This document shows positions 30,519 through 37,540 of a stretch of 64,000 bases of DNA, one piece after another; the first letter of the stretch is position 1; the number at the start of each line of letters is the position of its first letter. The stretch is taken from positions 1,622,501 to 1,686,500 of the forward strand of contig NZ_CP117466.1 in assembly GCF_028621715.1 (NCBI RefSeq), given 5' to 3'. The position numbers and the translations under genes were made by a program. The notes below the pieces were generated by a model. It was not told the origin of the DNA. It ran no database searches and saw only the letters and a program-made list of their open reading frames with translations. This stretch comes from Paracoccus marcusii (GTDB taxonomy: Bacteria > Pseudomonadota > Alphaproteobacteria > Rhodobacterales > Rhodobacteraceae).

Positions 30519-30995
30519 ATGCCGATTAATCGCCTGCTGGCAGTGTCCGCCACCATGCTTTTTGCAGTCGGCTGCACCCAGGATAGCCACCTCATGAAAA
30601 TCCTCGGTAACGCGCTTCCTGCGGATGCATCACCTACCTTGACGGATAGCTGCACCAGCTTTTTCGGGTTTGGCCCTGCAGTAGGTATTTTCGAAGTCTC
30701 GCCGGAAGCGGCGAGAGAAGCGGCGGGTTTCAAAGGGCGCTTCGCCGACACCCCCTCGTGGTCTCAACACGGATCAATGGTCGAATTTGCGGAGGTGCGC
30801 TCTCGCGAAATCGCGGGAATCAATGCAACTCTGCTTGATGGAAAGGATTGCCTGCGAGAGATGACTGCCGGTGCGGACGAAATCATGTTCGGGGATACAC
30901 CCGGCACATATTATTCGTCACCGGATCAGCAGGTGGTCATCGTACTTCTTTCCGGTGACTTGGGGAGAGGAGCGATATTTATCCAATCGCCGTAA
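30519..30995 (+). CDS. small hypothetical lipoprotein
   Basis: I do not recognise this 158-residue protein. It starts MPINRLLAVSATMLFAVGC, a lipoprotein signal peptide with lipobox FAVGC, so it should be anchored to a membrane by its N-terminal cysteine. The rest is a soluble domain with three further cysteines and no familiar motif. A GAGGTGGAGAC stretch gives a good ribosome-binding site. It is first in a row of small unrelated genes, and copy A of a shared repeat follows its stop by nine bases. Confidence 0.6.
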   Translation: MPINRLLAVSATMLFAVGCTQDSHLMKILGNALPADASPTLTDSCTSFFGFGPAVGIFEVSPEAAREAAGFKGRFADTPSWSQHGSMVEFAEVRSREIAGINATLLDGKDCLREMTAGADEIMFGDTPGTYYSSPDQQVVIVLLSGDLGRGAIFIQSP

Positions 30996-31004
30996 GGAAC
31001 GAAT

Positions 31005-31028
31005 GACCGCTTCGTCCTGCATAGCCGC
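31005..31028 (+). repeat. island repeat, copy A
   Basis: GACCGCTTCGTCCTGCATAG and the following CCGC form the first of five related sequences (core close to GCAGCTTTGTCCTGCATAGC). It lies directly behind the lipoprotein gene stop. Confidence 0.55.
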
Positions 31029-31105
31029 AGGCGACGCGGAGCCATCAAAGTAAATTATCTGGGGCTTATTATTATATAAATAGGCGAAATATTAAAGTAT
31101 CACTT

Positions 31106-31228
31106 ATGATTGCGCTTCTGGCGGCTGTATTGCCATATACAGCCTATACTCAGGAGCCGAAGCTGGATGATTTCAATATTAAGTTCAATACACTAGCAGA
31201 TGGAGGGGATGTCACAACATATATATAA
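31106..31228 (+). CDS. short ORF with signal-peptide-like start, possibly the 5' part of a broken gene
   Basis: A 40-residue frame starts MIALLAAVLPYTAYTQEPK, which looks like a signal peptide, and stops at 31228 inside the next ORF, which continues in another frame. Either it is a small secreted peptide or the two pieces are one secreted protein split by a frameshift near 31200. The sequence is AT-rich compared with the core genome. Confidence 0.3.
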   Translation: MIALLAAVLPYTAYTQEPKLDDFNIKFNTLADGGDVTTYI

Positions 31229-31544
31229 AATGGACGGATTTTTTATGGTAACGGAGAGCTTGGATAGGATATACCATGCGCCCAATCAAACCACGTTCTC
31301 ACTAGAAAGAATACCGATCGCATCGATAGTCGATGTTTATGTGTCAAGCAACTCAGGAAAATTCGGGGTGTTTGTGGATGTGGATGACGCGGGACTAGAT
31401 GAAAAATCCGATTTGAAGGTTGACTGCTTTGGCCGGGAATGGCCCCAAGAGCCGCGTAGCTCCACGCTCATACTGACTGGCTCAGACGAAAAGCTGGCGG
31501 AAAATTTATCATTATTGATACATGAAGAATTTGGAATTGAGTAA
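31209..31544 (+). CDS. small hypothetical protein
   Basis: The 111-residue product has no motif I recognise. ATG 31209 is chosen because GGAGGGG precedes it closely; an in-frame ATG at 31200 is the alternative. It is acidic, has no signal peptide or membrane segment and looks like a compact soluble domain (VDVYVSSNSGKFGVFVDVDD). Codon use is richer in A/T than in core genes, in keeping with recent acquisition. Repeat copy B follows about 80 bases behind its stop. Confidence 0.5.
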   Translation: MSQHIYKMDGFFMVTESLDRIYHAPNQTTFSLERIPIASIVDVYVSSNSGKFGVFVDVDDAGLDEKSDLKVDCFGREWPQEPRSSTLILTGSDEKLAENLSLLIHEEFGIE

Positions 31545-31624
31545 TGGCTCAAAGGTTATTAGTGTAATTCCTCAAATGGCGCAGGAAGTTCGTGTTAGTT
31601 CGGGATGTTCTAAGCAAGAGTTGG

Positions 31625-31655
31625 GCGGACGGCAGCTTAGTCCCGCAGAGCGGCC
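31625..31655 (+). repeat. island repeat, copy B
   Basis: This copy reads GCGGACGGCAGCTTAGTCCC and GCAGAGCGGCC, matching copy E most closely. It lies about 80 bases behind the stop of the preceding small gene. Confidence 0.6.
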
Positions 31656-31753
31656 ACCGTTGTGGAGACCGGCCAGCGGCGCCAAGAGCCCATAGCCGTC
31701 AGTCGCCTGCATGGTATCGTCGATCCATGACTAACTCTGATTCAGGTAGGACC

Positions 31754-32014
31754 ATGACAGGATCGCGGCACGTGGCCCAACAAGCGACCTCCTCGGGAAT
31801 GCTCGCCGAGCAAAAGGCACTCAAGGCCTTGGCTTGGATGACAGAGCAATACCTACGGCGCGATGAGGGTGTCCTCGACAGCATGGCTATGAGTTCGGGT
31901 GAACTCGCCTTGGGTGTATTGGCAGAGCATGGACTTGTGACTTGGCTGCATGACGGGGTGCGCTTCGCAAGCTGGACCGATGAGGGGCGAAAACTTTTGG
32001 ACAGGCAGAAGTAG
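31754..32014 (+). CDS. small hypothetical protein
   Basis: An 86-residue product from ATG 31754, which follows AGGTAGG; an ATG at 31727 would add nine residues. The second half (LALGVLAEHGLVTWLHDG, FASWTDEGRKLL) resembles a winged-helix-like fold, in which the final strand-loop ends with T-E-G-R-K-L-L, but this is only a resemblance. No membrane segment. Repeat copy C begins 24 bases after its stop. Confidence 0.5.
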   Translation: MTGSRHVAQQATSSGMLAEQKALKALAWMTEQYLRRDEGVLDSMAMSSGELALGVLAEHGLVTWLHDGVRFASWTDEGRKLLDRQK

Positions 32015-32037
32015 CATTTTAGACCGAGAGCAATGAT

Positions 32038-32063
32038 CGGCAGCTCCGTCCGCAATAGCTGAC
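32038..32063 (+). repeat. island repeat, copy C (most diverged)
   Basis: CGGCAGCTCCGTCCGCAATA followed by GCTGAC aligns with the other copies after a one-base gap and small changes. It follows the preceding gene stop by 24 bases. Confidence 0.45.
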
Positions 32064-32200
32064 GCCGGAGCGCTAGGCGGGCGTGGAGGTGAGGAGCCCT
32101 TATTGACGAATGCTGCGTATATTACGAATTAGTATTATCTATTATGGCAAAACAACTGAATAGACTGAAAGTTGATCAATTGTTCCTGATAATCTAATCG

Positions 32201-32311
32201 ATGACCAGTTATTATGACGTGCAAATATTAAAAGAAATTTTAATACTTGAAGAAAACGTAGGAAATTTTGAAATAGGTTTTCAAAGCCAAAAAGCTTTTC
32301 AGAGTTTTTAG
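32201..32311 (+). CDS. short ORF, possible N-terminal part of the DUF3592-like gene
   Basis: This 36-residue frame (MTSYYDVQILKEILILEENV ...) ends with TAG just where the downstream frame is already open (open from 32272). A single-base shift in the T-run near 32305 would fuse the two into one protein whose first helix then follows (HTFPYLAVTIGPLFF). It may therefore be the broken start of the next gene. The surrounding DNA is very AT-rich, and 32064-32200 holds nothing else recognisable. Confidence 0.3.
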   Translation: MTSYYDVQILKEILILEENVGNFEIGFQSQKAFQSF

Positions 32312-32343
32312 CTCGCAGCATTCATACCTTTCCCTACTTAGCG

Positions 32344-32742
32344 GTGACCATCGGCCCGTTATTTTTTTGCATTGGCGTATGGATGGTATATACTTCCGCC
32401 ACGTTTTTGCGAACCTCTATCGATGTAGAAGCCTTAGTGGTTGCTGTCGAGGAGCGTCGGGGAGACAACGGGATTGTCTTCAGGCCAACCTTCAAAGCTG
32501 AAACGCAGAATGGCAATAGCGTTCTATACTCCGGAAATACTTGGGTCGCTCATAAACCTCATGAAGCGGGAGAAACTGTTACGGCTCATTACGATCAAGC
32601 TACCGGCGTTCTCCGCAGCGGTCTACTCTTGAGAAATTTTCAATCTATGGGGAGTAAATTCATGGGCACCGGAGGTATCTTTGCTGTGCTAGGGATAGGA
32701 TTCTTTGGAAGGCAGCTATACTTGCGCCGTTTAAAAACCTGA
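32344..32742 (+). CDS. DUF3592-like membrane protein
   Basis: The 132-residue product has an N-terminal helix (GPLFFCIGVWMVYTSATFL), a soluble beta-rich domain and a C-terminal helix (GGIFAVLGIGFFG). The middle (VAVEERRGDNGIVFRPTF, YSGNTWVAHKPHEAGETVTA, HYDQATGVLRSG) fits the DUF3592 pattern, a family of unknown function. The start is uncertain: GTG 32344 is the first usable codon, but hydrophobic residues are encoded upstream in frame without an ATG, suggesting truncation or a frameshift. Repeat copy D follows the stop. Confidence 0.55.
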   Translation: MTIGPLFFCIGVWMVYTSATFLRTSIDVEALVVAVEERRGDNGIVFRPTFKAETQNGNSVLYSGNTWVAHKPHEAGETVTAHYDQATGVLRSGLLLRNFQSMGSKFMGTGGIFAVLGIGFFGRQLYLRRLKT

Positions 32743-32761
32743 GTATGCTTCAGTCCAAACC

Positions 32762-32788
32762 TTTGCAGCTTTGTCCTGCATAGCCGCC
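32762..32788 (+). repeat. island repeat, copy D
   Basis: TTTGCAGCTTTGTCCTGCAT followed by AGCCGCC shares GTCCTGCATAGCCGC exactly with copy A, 1.76 kb away. It starts 20 bases behind the stop of the DUF3592-like gene. Confidence 0.6.
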
Positions 32789-32915
32789 GCCAGGGCGGCG
32801 CTAGGGCATATGCGCAAGGAGTCCAAAGCTGTCTTTGGCTTTGTAAGCTATAGCTGCATAACGTATCGCGCTGCGAAATTGCGGAATACACATTGCTTCT
32901 GCTGTGGAAGGCGGC

Positions 32916-33212
32916 ATGCTTTGGTGCATGGACACCACAATAGTTCTCATCATTGTAGCAGTCATCGTGTTCTTGGTAGGCACGGTGATCGCCAATGGGC
33001 TCCTCTTTCGAGAGCATTATGCGGATTATGCAAAATCGCAGCTGGAAAAAGGCACGCGCACGTCCAAGCTAAGGTTTTTGCTGTACTATGGCTTAATTCT
33101 CAATCCTGCCGAATGGCTGGAGTCCCGTAACCGCCCTCGATATTATTTTGTATCGCTTCTTGCAGCCGCGATACTGATCTCGAAACTCGTGGTGGCTTTG
33201 ATCTTGGAATGA
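32916..33212 (+). CDS. small hypothetical membrane protein
   Basis: The 98-residue product has a first helix TTIVLIIVAVIVFLVGTVIA, a basic middle part (SQLEKGTRTSKLRFLL) and a C-terminal helix SLLAAAILISKLVVALIL, so it is likely a two-helix inner-membrane protein. ATG 32916 follows GGAAG; ATG 32928 (MDTTIV) is equally plausible. No family recognised. It is the fifth small gene of the row, and repeat copy E lies about 80 bases behind its stop. Confidence 0.5.
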   Translation: MLWCMDTTIVLIIVAVIVFLVGTVIANGLLFREHYADYAKSQLEKGTRTSKLRFLLYYGLILNPAEWLESRNRPRYYFVSLLAAAILISKLVVALILE

Positions 33213-33291
33213 TTATTTCTTAGATCAGGTTAAAGTAAGGCTTCTGCCTTCAGCAACCAAACATCTGAAATAGAAAATCTTTAGACATTAA

Positions 33292-33323
33292 GCGAACGGC
33301 AGCTAGGTCCCGCATAGCGAACG
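33292..33323 (+). repeat. island repeat, copy E
   Basis: GCGAACGGCAGCTAGGTCCC followed by GCATAGCGAACGG is the best-kept copy together with B. It lies behind the last small gene. The rest of 33213-33474 shows no gene. Confidence 0.6.
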
Positions 33324-33474
33324 GTTCACGATAGCCCCCATCCGTCATTTATGCGGGACCTTCCGGATGTCCGCTGCAGTTGCAGGACTCGTGTACCCGT
33401 CACCTCAAAGGCCGATACGAAGGAAGGAAAGCCGACTTCGCTGCGCCTGGGCTATGCTTGCTGTGCACCTCTTG

Positions 33475-36215
33475 TCACAACTGAGTGCGGGCGAATGGAC
33501 CAGTATCGATACTTGAGAACGCTTCAATCACCTCTTTGAGATCCCTCCCTACACGAACCCTTTCTTTGAGGCCGTCAATCGTTTCACCGCTTTCTGCTCC
33601 AGCTACATGCGGGCGCACGTCCTCGAACGCCCTATGGATCGCTCTTCGCGGCAACGTTCCGTCCAACATCGAAAACGGCTGCCATCGCTGCATCTCGCAG
33701 CCCACGCCGAACGCAGACATGAGTAAGGAGGAGAGGGCCCGCCTCCTCCACCGTACTGGATTCAGATCCTCCTTGTGTAAAGACCTGCATAATATGAGAT
33801 GGCAAACCCGCTATATGTGCCAAGTCCGGGATCGCACGGATCACAAACTTGCGTGCGTCAGGCGAAAACTGCGCCGCAGCACCCTTCGGCGATATGATCG
33901 GCTGGATTTTGTTCAGTTATGCGCCATCCATTCACCGTTGAAGCGTCGCGTTGAGCTTGGGGACTAAATACTGCGCTTTTTCACTATCAGATGGCAGATA
34001 CCCATAGGCCTTTCCGAACAGATCGTCGAAGGTGGACGGCTTGATCATTCGAATAAGGTAGCCTGGATTGGCCTGCATCCATGAGAACATCCACTCGCAG
34101 ATCCCGGCTACGGTGCCTGCCATATCATCTGGAGCATCGTTCAAAGCGTCGGACAAAGCTTTGAGAACGTGGAGGCCTACCATCAAAGCAAGGTCCCGGT
34201 ACCTCTGATCGAGCACAGCGGCATCTTGATCCAAGGGGGATATGACAGACAGAGCGGCCCTCGTTCGGCTCGCAACCAATTGTTCGTCAACCGCTTTATG
34301 CTTTCGGAAAGCTGTAAGGCTTCGGGGCAAATCGATTCGATGCGGCCTCCGTCTTCGCCATCCAAATGGGTCTCCGTCAGACGGCTGACGACATACCGTT
34401 CCAGATCTCCGGCGTCCTCCGCTTCGTAATGAATACGGTCCATGACGGCTTCAAATGGATATTCATGAACTAAGCACTGATCGGACTGGCTGAAGACCTC
34501 GCGGAGCTGCGTCGATTGCCTACCAATCGTACCATCTTTATCTGAAAGAGGAACAACCCTACCGGGAATAATAAGCACGATACCCGAAGCGCTCTGACCC
34601 GCGCGTCCGGCCCGCCCGGCGGCATTCAGCAACGCAGCGGCATCGAGAAGATCACGGCGGTTCGTTTCACGATCAAAGCGACTGTCCTCAGCGATGATCA
34701 CCAATTCGGCCGGCAGCTTCATCCCCTGCGCTAAGGTGGGTGTCGCGACGAGAACCTGTAGACCGCCGTCTCGACCGTATAGCCTCTCCGCTAAGTCTTT
34801 TTCCTAGGGAAGCAAAAGGCCGTGATGGGCCATGGCGGCGCTTTGCAGAGCAACGTTCTCGACGACGAGATAAGCATCGCCCGCGTTACCCACTTCATCG
34901 AGTACCGTTTCGTATAGACGCTTTTCAATTGTCGTAAGCTCGGTCGAAGGAGCGTTGATGATCGCAGACGCCTTTTTGGCGATCGACCATGCGTTGGGAA
35001 CTGACTGGGAAAAGACGAGGGGCCGGAGTCCGGCAGCTGATGCCGAAGCAGCAATCTGCGACGCAAGCTCACCCGAGTTTGGAGTCAGACCCCATTGTTT
35101 ACTAGCGGACAATAGGACCTCATGGTCCAAAAGTAAGAGCAGTGCGTACTCATCGCGCCTTGTTGACGCCCATGTCTGCTTTAAGCTGAAAAAGCCGAAT
35201 GGGGCAGCGTTTAGGGTTCGATTGAGTGTAGCGGGCGGACCTAGTATGGTTCTTTTCTGCCAAGCCTCTCTTATATGCTGCTTATGACGTTCGATTGCGT
35301 CCGCTTGGTACACGACGCAGCCCGCAACTGTCGGGTCGGCTTCCAAACGTCATCAAGAGGGATGGACCGGCATTCCGTCAACTTCCCAAGCCATTCGGTG
35401 ATCTCTCCCGTGTTCGTCACCATAGCCGATAGGAGGACAAGATCCGCATCTGGGTCAACCCGAGTAAAGCGGATCAGGCATAGCATTGCGTCGATAGCTC
35501 GCCGATTTCCGTCAGTCTTCGGATGGATCAGATGGCACTCGTCGAGGATGAGAAGTCCGATTTCCGCAAAGCTCTCAGGCTCGATATGGCTCGCGTAGAG
35601 GCATGCTTCCCCGGTCATTACTAGTATGTCGGGCAACTCTTCAGGCAACGTGTCTTCCTCTAAATCCTCTGCCCTCTGTCCCTTGACGCTGGTGTTCGGG
35701 AAGGCGGCCCGCAAGACCCGGGCGGTCTGATCGACCAGTGCATGGGTTGGCGCGAGGAAAACAACTTTTCAGATCTCGCAGAAGAGCTGCATGAATCTTT
35801 AATTGTGCGGTGGTCGATCTGCCTGCACCTTTTGGAAAACCAACTGCACAGGATGTGCCGGGTTCGAGGTAGCCTGCCCTGAATGCAGCTAGGTGGTTCG
35901 ACCAGATATAAGTCCTCTTCTTCGCGACTCGCGCCATCGAATGATGCCAGCGATCGGAAGGTACACCGTCTGGCGGGTCAACGTTGATGACTGCTACTTC
36001 GATAAGCGCAGAACTTGCTACTTCGAGAAGCCGCGCCAAGTGAAATGGACCCGGAAAAGAGGCTACCACCATCGGCGGCAGGCCTTCCATTACGACAGCG
36101 TCGTCTGGTTTGGCTGACTTTGCGACGCCACGGAAAACCGCTGCATGTCGCTTCCTATCCGCGTCCGGGATGCCTCCTAAAACGGCCGCGAGCGCACGGA
36201 TTGAGGTGCCGCCTG
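33475..36215 (-). pseudogene. decayed Ski2-like DEAD/DEAH-box helicase, truncated at its 5' end
   Basis: Read from 36215 down to 33475, successive frames give one long helicase: a P-loop-like FPKGAGRSTTAQ, then VVFLAPTHALVDQTARVL, the DECH box LLILDECHLIH, LLSAM, WKPTRQLR followed by GCVVYQADAIERH, AMAHHGLLLP, VLVATPTLAQGMKLP, ELVIIAEDSRFD and LNAAGRAGRAGQ, then a helical C-terminal region. Frame changes occur near 35780, 35325, 34330 and 33720; an in-frame TAG at 34804-34806 breaks the stretch between HHGLLLP and EKDLAERLYG, and further stops lie near 33930. The 5' end is cut by an IS3-family element. The family includes defence-associated helicases, but which system it came from is not shown. 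Confidence 0.8.
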
Positions 36216-36282
36216 AAAGCTGGGCACTGACGTAAGCTCTGTTTTTGCTGTCTGCTGATCTTCATCACGAGGGAGATCGACG

Positions 36283-36336
36283 ATGTCGAAACGAAAGCAG
36301 CACGCCCCTGAGTTCTTTTTTTGTAACGAAAGCTGA
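36283..36336 (+). pseudogene. remnant of IS3-family orfA
   Basis: ATG 36283, preceded by GAGGGA, encodes MSKRKQHAPEF as in IS3-family OrfA helix-turn-helix proteins, then runs into a T-rich junction and a stop at 36336. About 250 bases of the usual orfA are missing before the orfB region begins. Confidence 0.6.
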
Positions 36337-36359
36337 AGTCTTGGGGCGGGAAGTGATGA

Positions 36360-36393
36360 GGCATTGGAACGCCATTGGTCCGAGAGACGATGC
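36360..36393 (-). repeat. 37-bp-type palindromic element, copy 0 (diverged)
   Basis: Near the orfA/orfB junction, GCATTGGAACGCCATTGGTC followed by CGAGAGACGATGC matches, in reverse complement, the family consensus GCATGG..TCGGACCA.TGGCG..CCATGC seen in the orfB insertions. Confidence 0.45.
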
Positions 36394-36515
36394 CGAACGG
36401 CATGGTCGAACGCGACCATCCGGACCTGTCGATCGGCCGGCAGCGCGCTCTGCTGCAGGTCCCTCGTTCGTCCTTTTACTATACGCCGCAAGGTGAGACG
36501 GACCAGAACCTCGCG

Positions 36516-36555
36516 TTCGCCATGGACCTCGAACCAGTGGCGGCCACATGGCTCA
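36516..36555 (+). repeat. 37-bp-type palindromic element, copy 1
   Basis: The insert separates the codons for QNLA and LRLID of the transposase. Its centre reads CCTCGAACCAGTGGCGG, with GCCATGG on one side and CACATGGC on the other. The transposase reading frame shifts by +1 across it. Confidence 0.6.
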
Positions 36556-36633
36556 CTGCGGTTGATCGACGTGCGGTTCCTCGACACGCCTTTCCTTGGC
36601 GTCCGTCAGATGACCTGGCACCTGCGCAGTTGC

Positions 36634-36673
36634 AGGGACCGTGGCCCCAGTGGGGCCGCGCAAGCCCGAAAAC
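36634..36673 (+). repeat. insertion of about 40 bp in orfB, different palindrome
   Basis: Between the codons for HLRSC and GHKVNE lies an extra stretch with the palindrome GTGGCCCCAGTGGGGCCGC. It has the same length class and the same +1 frame effect as the other inserts but a different sequence apart from the central CCAGTGG. Confidence 0.45.
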
Positions 36674-36870
36674 GGCCACAAGGTGAACGAAAAGCGCATA
36701 CGTCGGCTTATGCGCCTGACGGGTCTGATGCCGATCCACCAGAAGCCCAACACCCGCCGGCCGACGAAGGGACACAAGACTTACCCCTATCTGGCTCGCG
36801 CGGGCTGCGTGTGGCCCGGCCAAATCAGGTCTGGTGTGTGGACATCACCTATCTGCCGATGCGTCGCGGC

Positions 36871-36909
36871 GCTCGGCATGGCCTCGGACCAGTGGCGGCT
36901 CATGCCTCG
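36871..36909 (+). repeat. 37-bp-type palindromic element, copy 2
   Basis: Between MRRG and LVAIMDW, the insert reads GGCATGG, CCTCGGACCAGTGGCGG and CTCATGCC in turn. It adds about 12 codons in frame (net 36 bp). Confidence 0.6.
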
Positions 36910-36972
36910 CTCTCCCTGGTGGCGATCATGGACTGGCACACCCGCATGGTCCTGGCGTGGCGGATCTCGAAC

Positions 36973-37016
36973 ATCGAGCCATGGTCCGCCACTGGTCCGA
37001 GGGCCATGGCGAGGGG
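36973..37016 (-). repeat. 37-bp-type palindromic element, copy 3 (inverted)
   Basis: Between RISN and ADFCVEALN, the insert read on the minus strand gives GCCATGGCCCTCGGACCAGT followed by GGCGGACCATGGC, with near-perfect terminal inverted repeats GCCATGG/CCATGGC. Net gain is about 37 bases, frame +1. Confidence 0.6.
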
Positions 37017-37083
37017 ACGCCGACTTCTGCGTCGAGGCGCTGAACGAGACCATCTATCGGTTCGGACCGCCGGACATCATGAC

Positions 37084-37126
37084 CATGGAGCATGGTCGCG
37101 CCATCGGTCCAAGCGGCCATGCGACG
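37084..37126 (-). repeat. 37-bp-type palindromic element, copy 4 (inverted)
   Basis: Between PPDIM and TSFAWTD, the minus-strand reading is GCATGGCCGCTTGGACCGAT followed by GGCGCGACCATGC, with terminal GCATGG/CCATGC. Net gain is about 37 bases, frame +1. Confidence 0.55.
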
Positions 37127-37540
37127 CCAAGGGTCCCACTTCACGTCGTTTGCCTGGACAGACCGCCTGCGACGGTCGGGCGTCCGCATCTCGATGGATG
37201 GCAAAGGCGTTCGCAAGCGCACCTTGGGCAACATCTTCATCGAGCGCTTGTGGCGCACCCTGAAATACGAATGCGTCTATTTGCATGCTTGGGAGACCGG
37301 ATCACAGGCACGCACCGGTGTCCGCAACTGGATGGAATTCCACAACCACCGCCGGCCGCACAAGGCCCTTGGCGGCCGACCGCCGGCAGTGGTCTCCTCA
37401 CTGACAGGAGAAGCAACGCAACCCGATCAGCAGGAGCAGATCAGAGCTTGAAAAGCGCCAGATCCCGTCAAAGGAATGGGGAGAACATCACATCGCAACC
37501 CTGGCCTAGGGCATGTTCATCATACGGATCGCGGCTGTCA

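Larger units (their letters stand above)
36402..37451 (+). pseudogene. IS3-family transposase orfB, broken by insertions and frameshifts
   Basis: Pieces of an rve-type DDE transposase appear in three frames in the right order: MVERDHPDLSIGRQ and LLQVPRSSFYYTPQGETDQN; LRLIDVRFLDTPFLGVRQMT; VNEKRIRRLMRLTGLMPIHQ; ARPNQVWCVDITYLPMRRG; LVAIMDWHTRMVLAWRISN; ADFCVEALNETIYRFGPPDI; TSFAWTDRLRRSGVRISMDG; and IFIERLWRTLKYECVYLHAW. Between these blocks lie inserts of 36-40 bases that mostly shift the frame by one. The two-base gain near 36800 is another defect. No functional transposase can be made. Confidence 0.8.
36216..37490 (+). mobile_element. degenerate IS3-family insertion sequence (ends approximate)
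   Basis: The element interrupts the helicase gene. It carries the start of orfA at 36283 (MSKRKQHAPEF, 17 codons, then a large internal deletion) and an almost full-length but multiply disrupted orfB. The left junction is placed where helicase coding stops (about 36216); the right end is estimated from sequence beyond the orfB stop. No target duplication could be confirmed. Several 36-40-bp insertions of a palindromic element disrupt it. Confidence 0.75.

Noticed and set aside
30519..33323. The five repeats as a CRISPR array
   Set aside because: The copies are 400-700 bases apart with genes between them and are imperfect; there are no regular short spacers and no cas genes.
33213..36240. A complete Hachiman-like or other named defence system around the helicase
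   Set aside because: No partner nuclease or other conserved component is readable near the helicase, and the helicase itself is broken, so naming a system is not justified.
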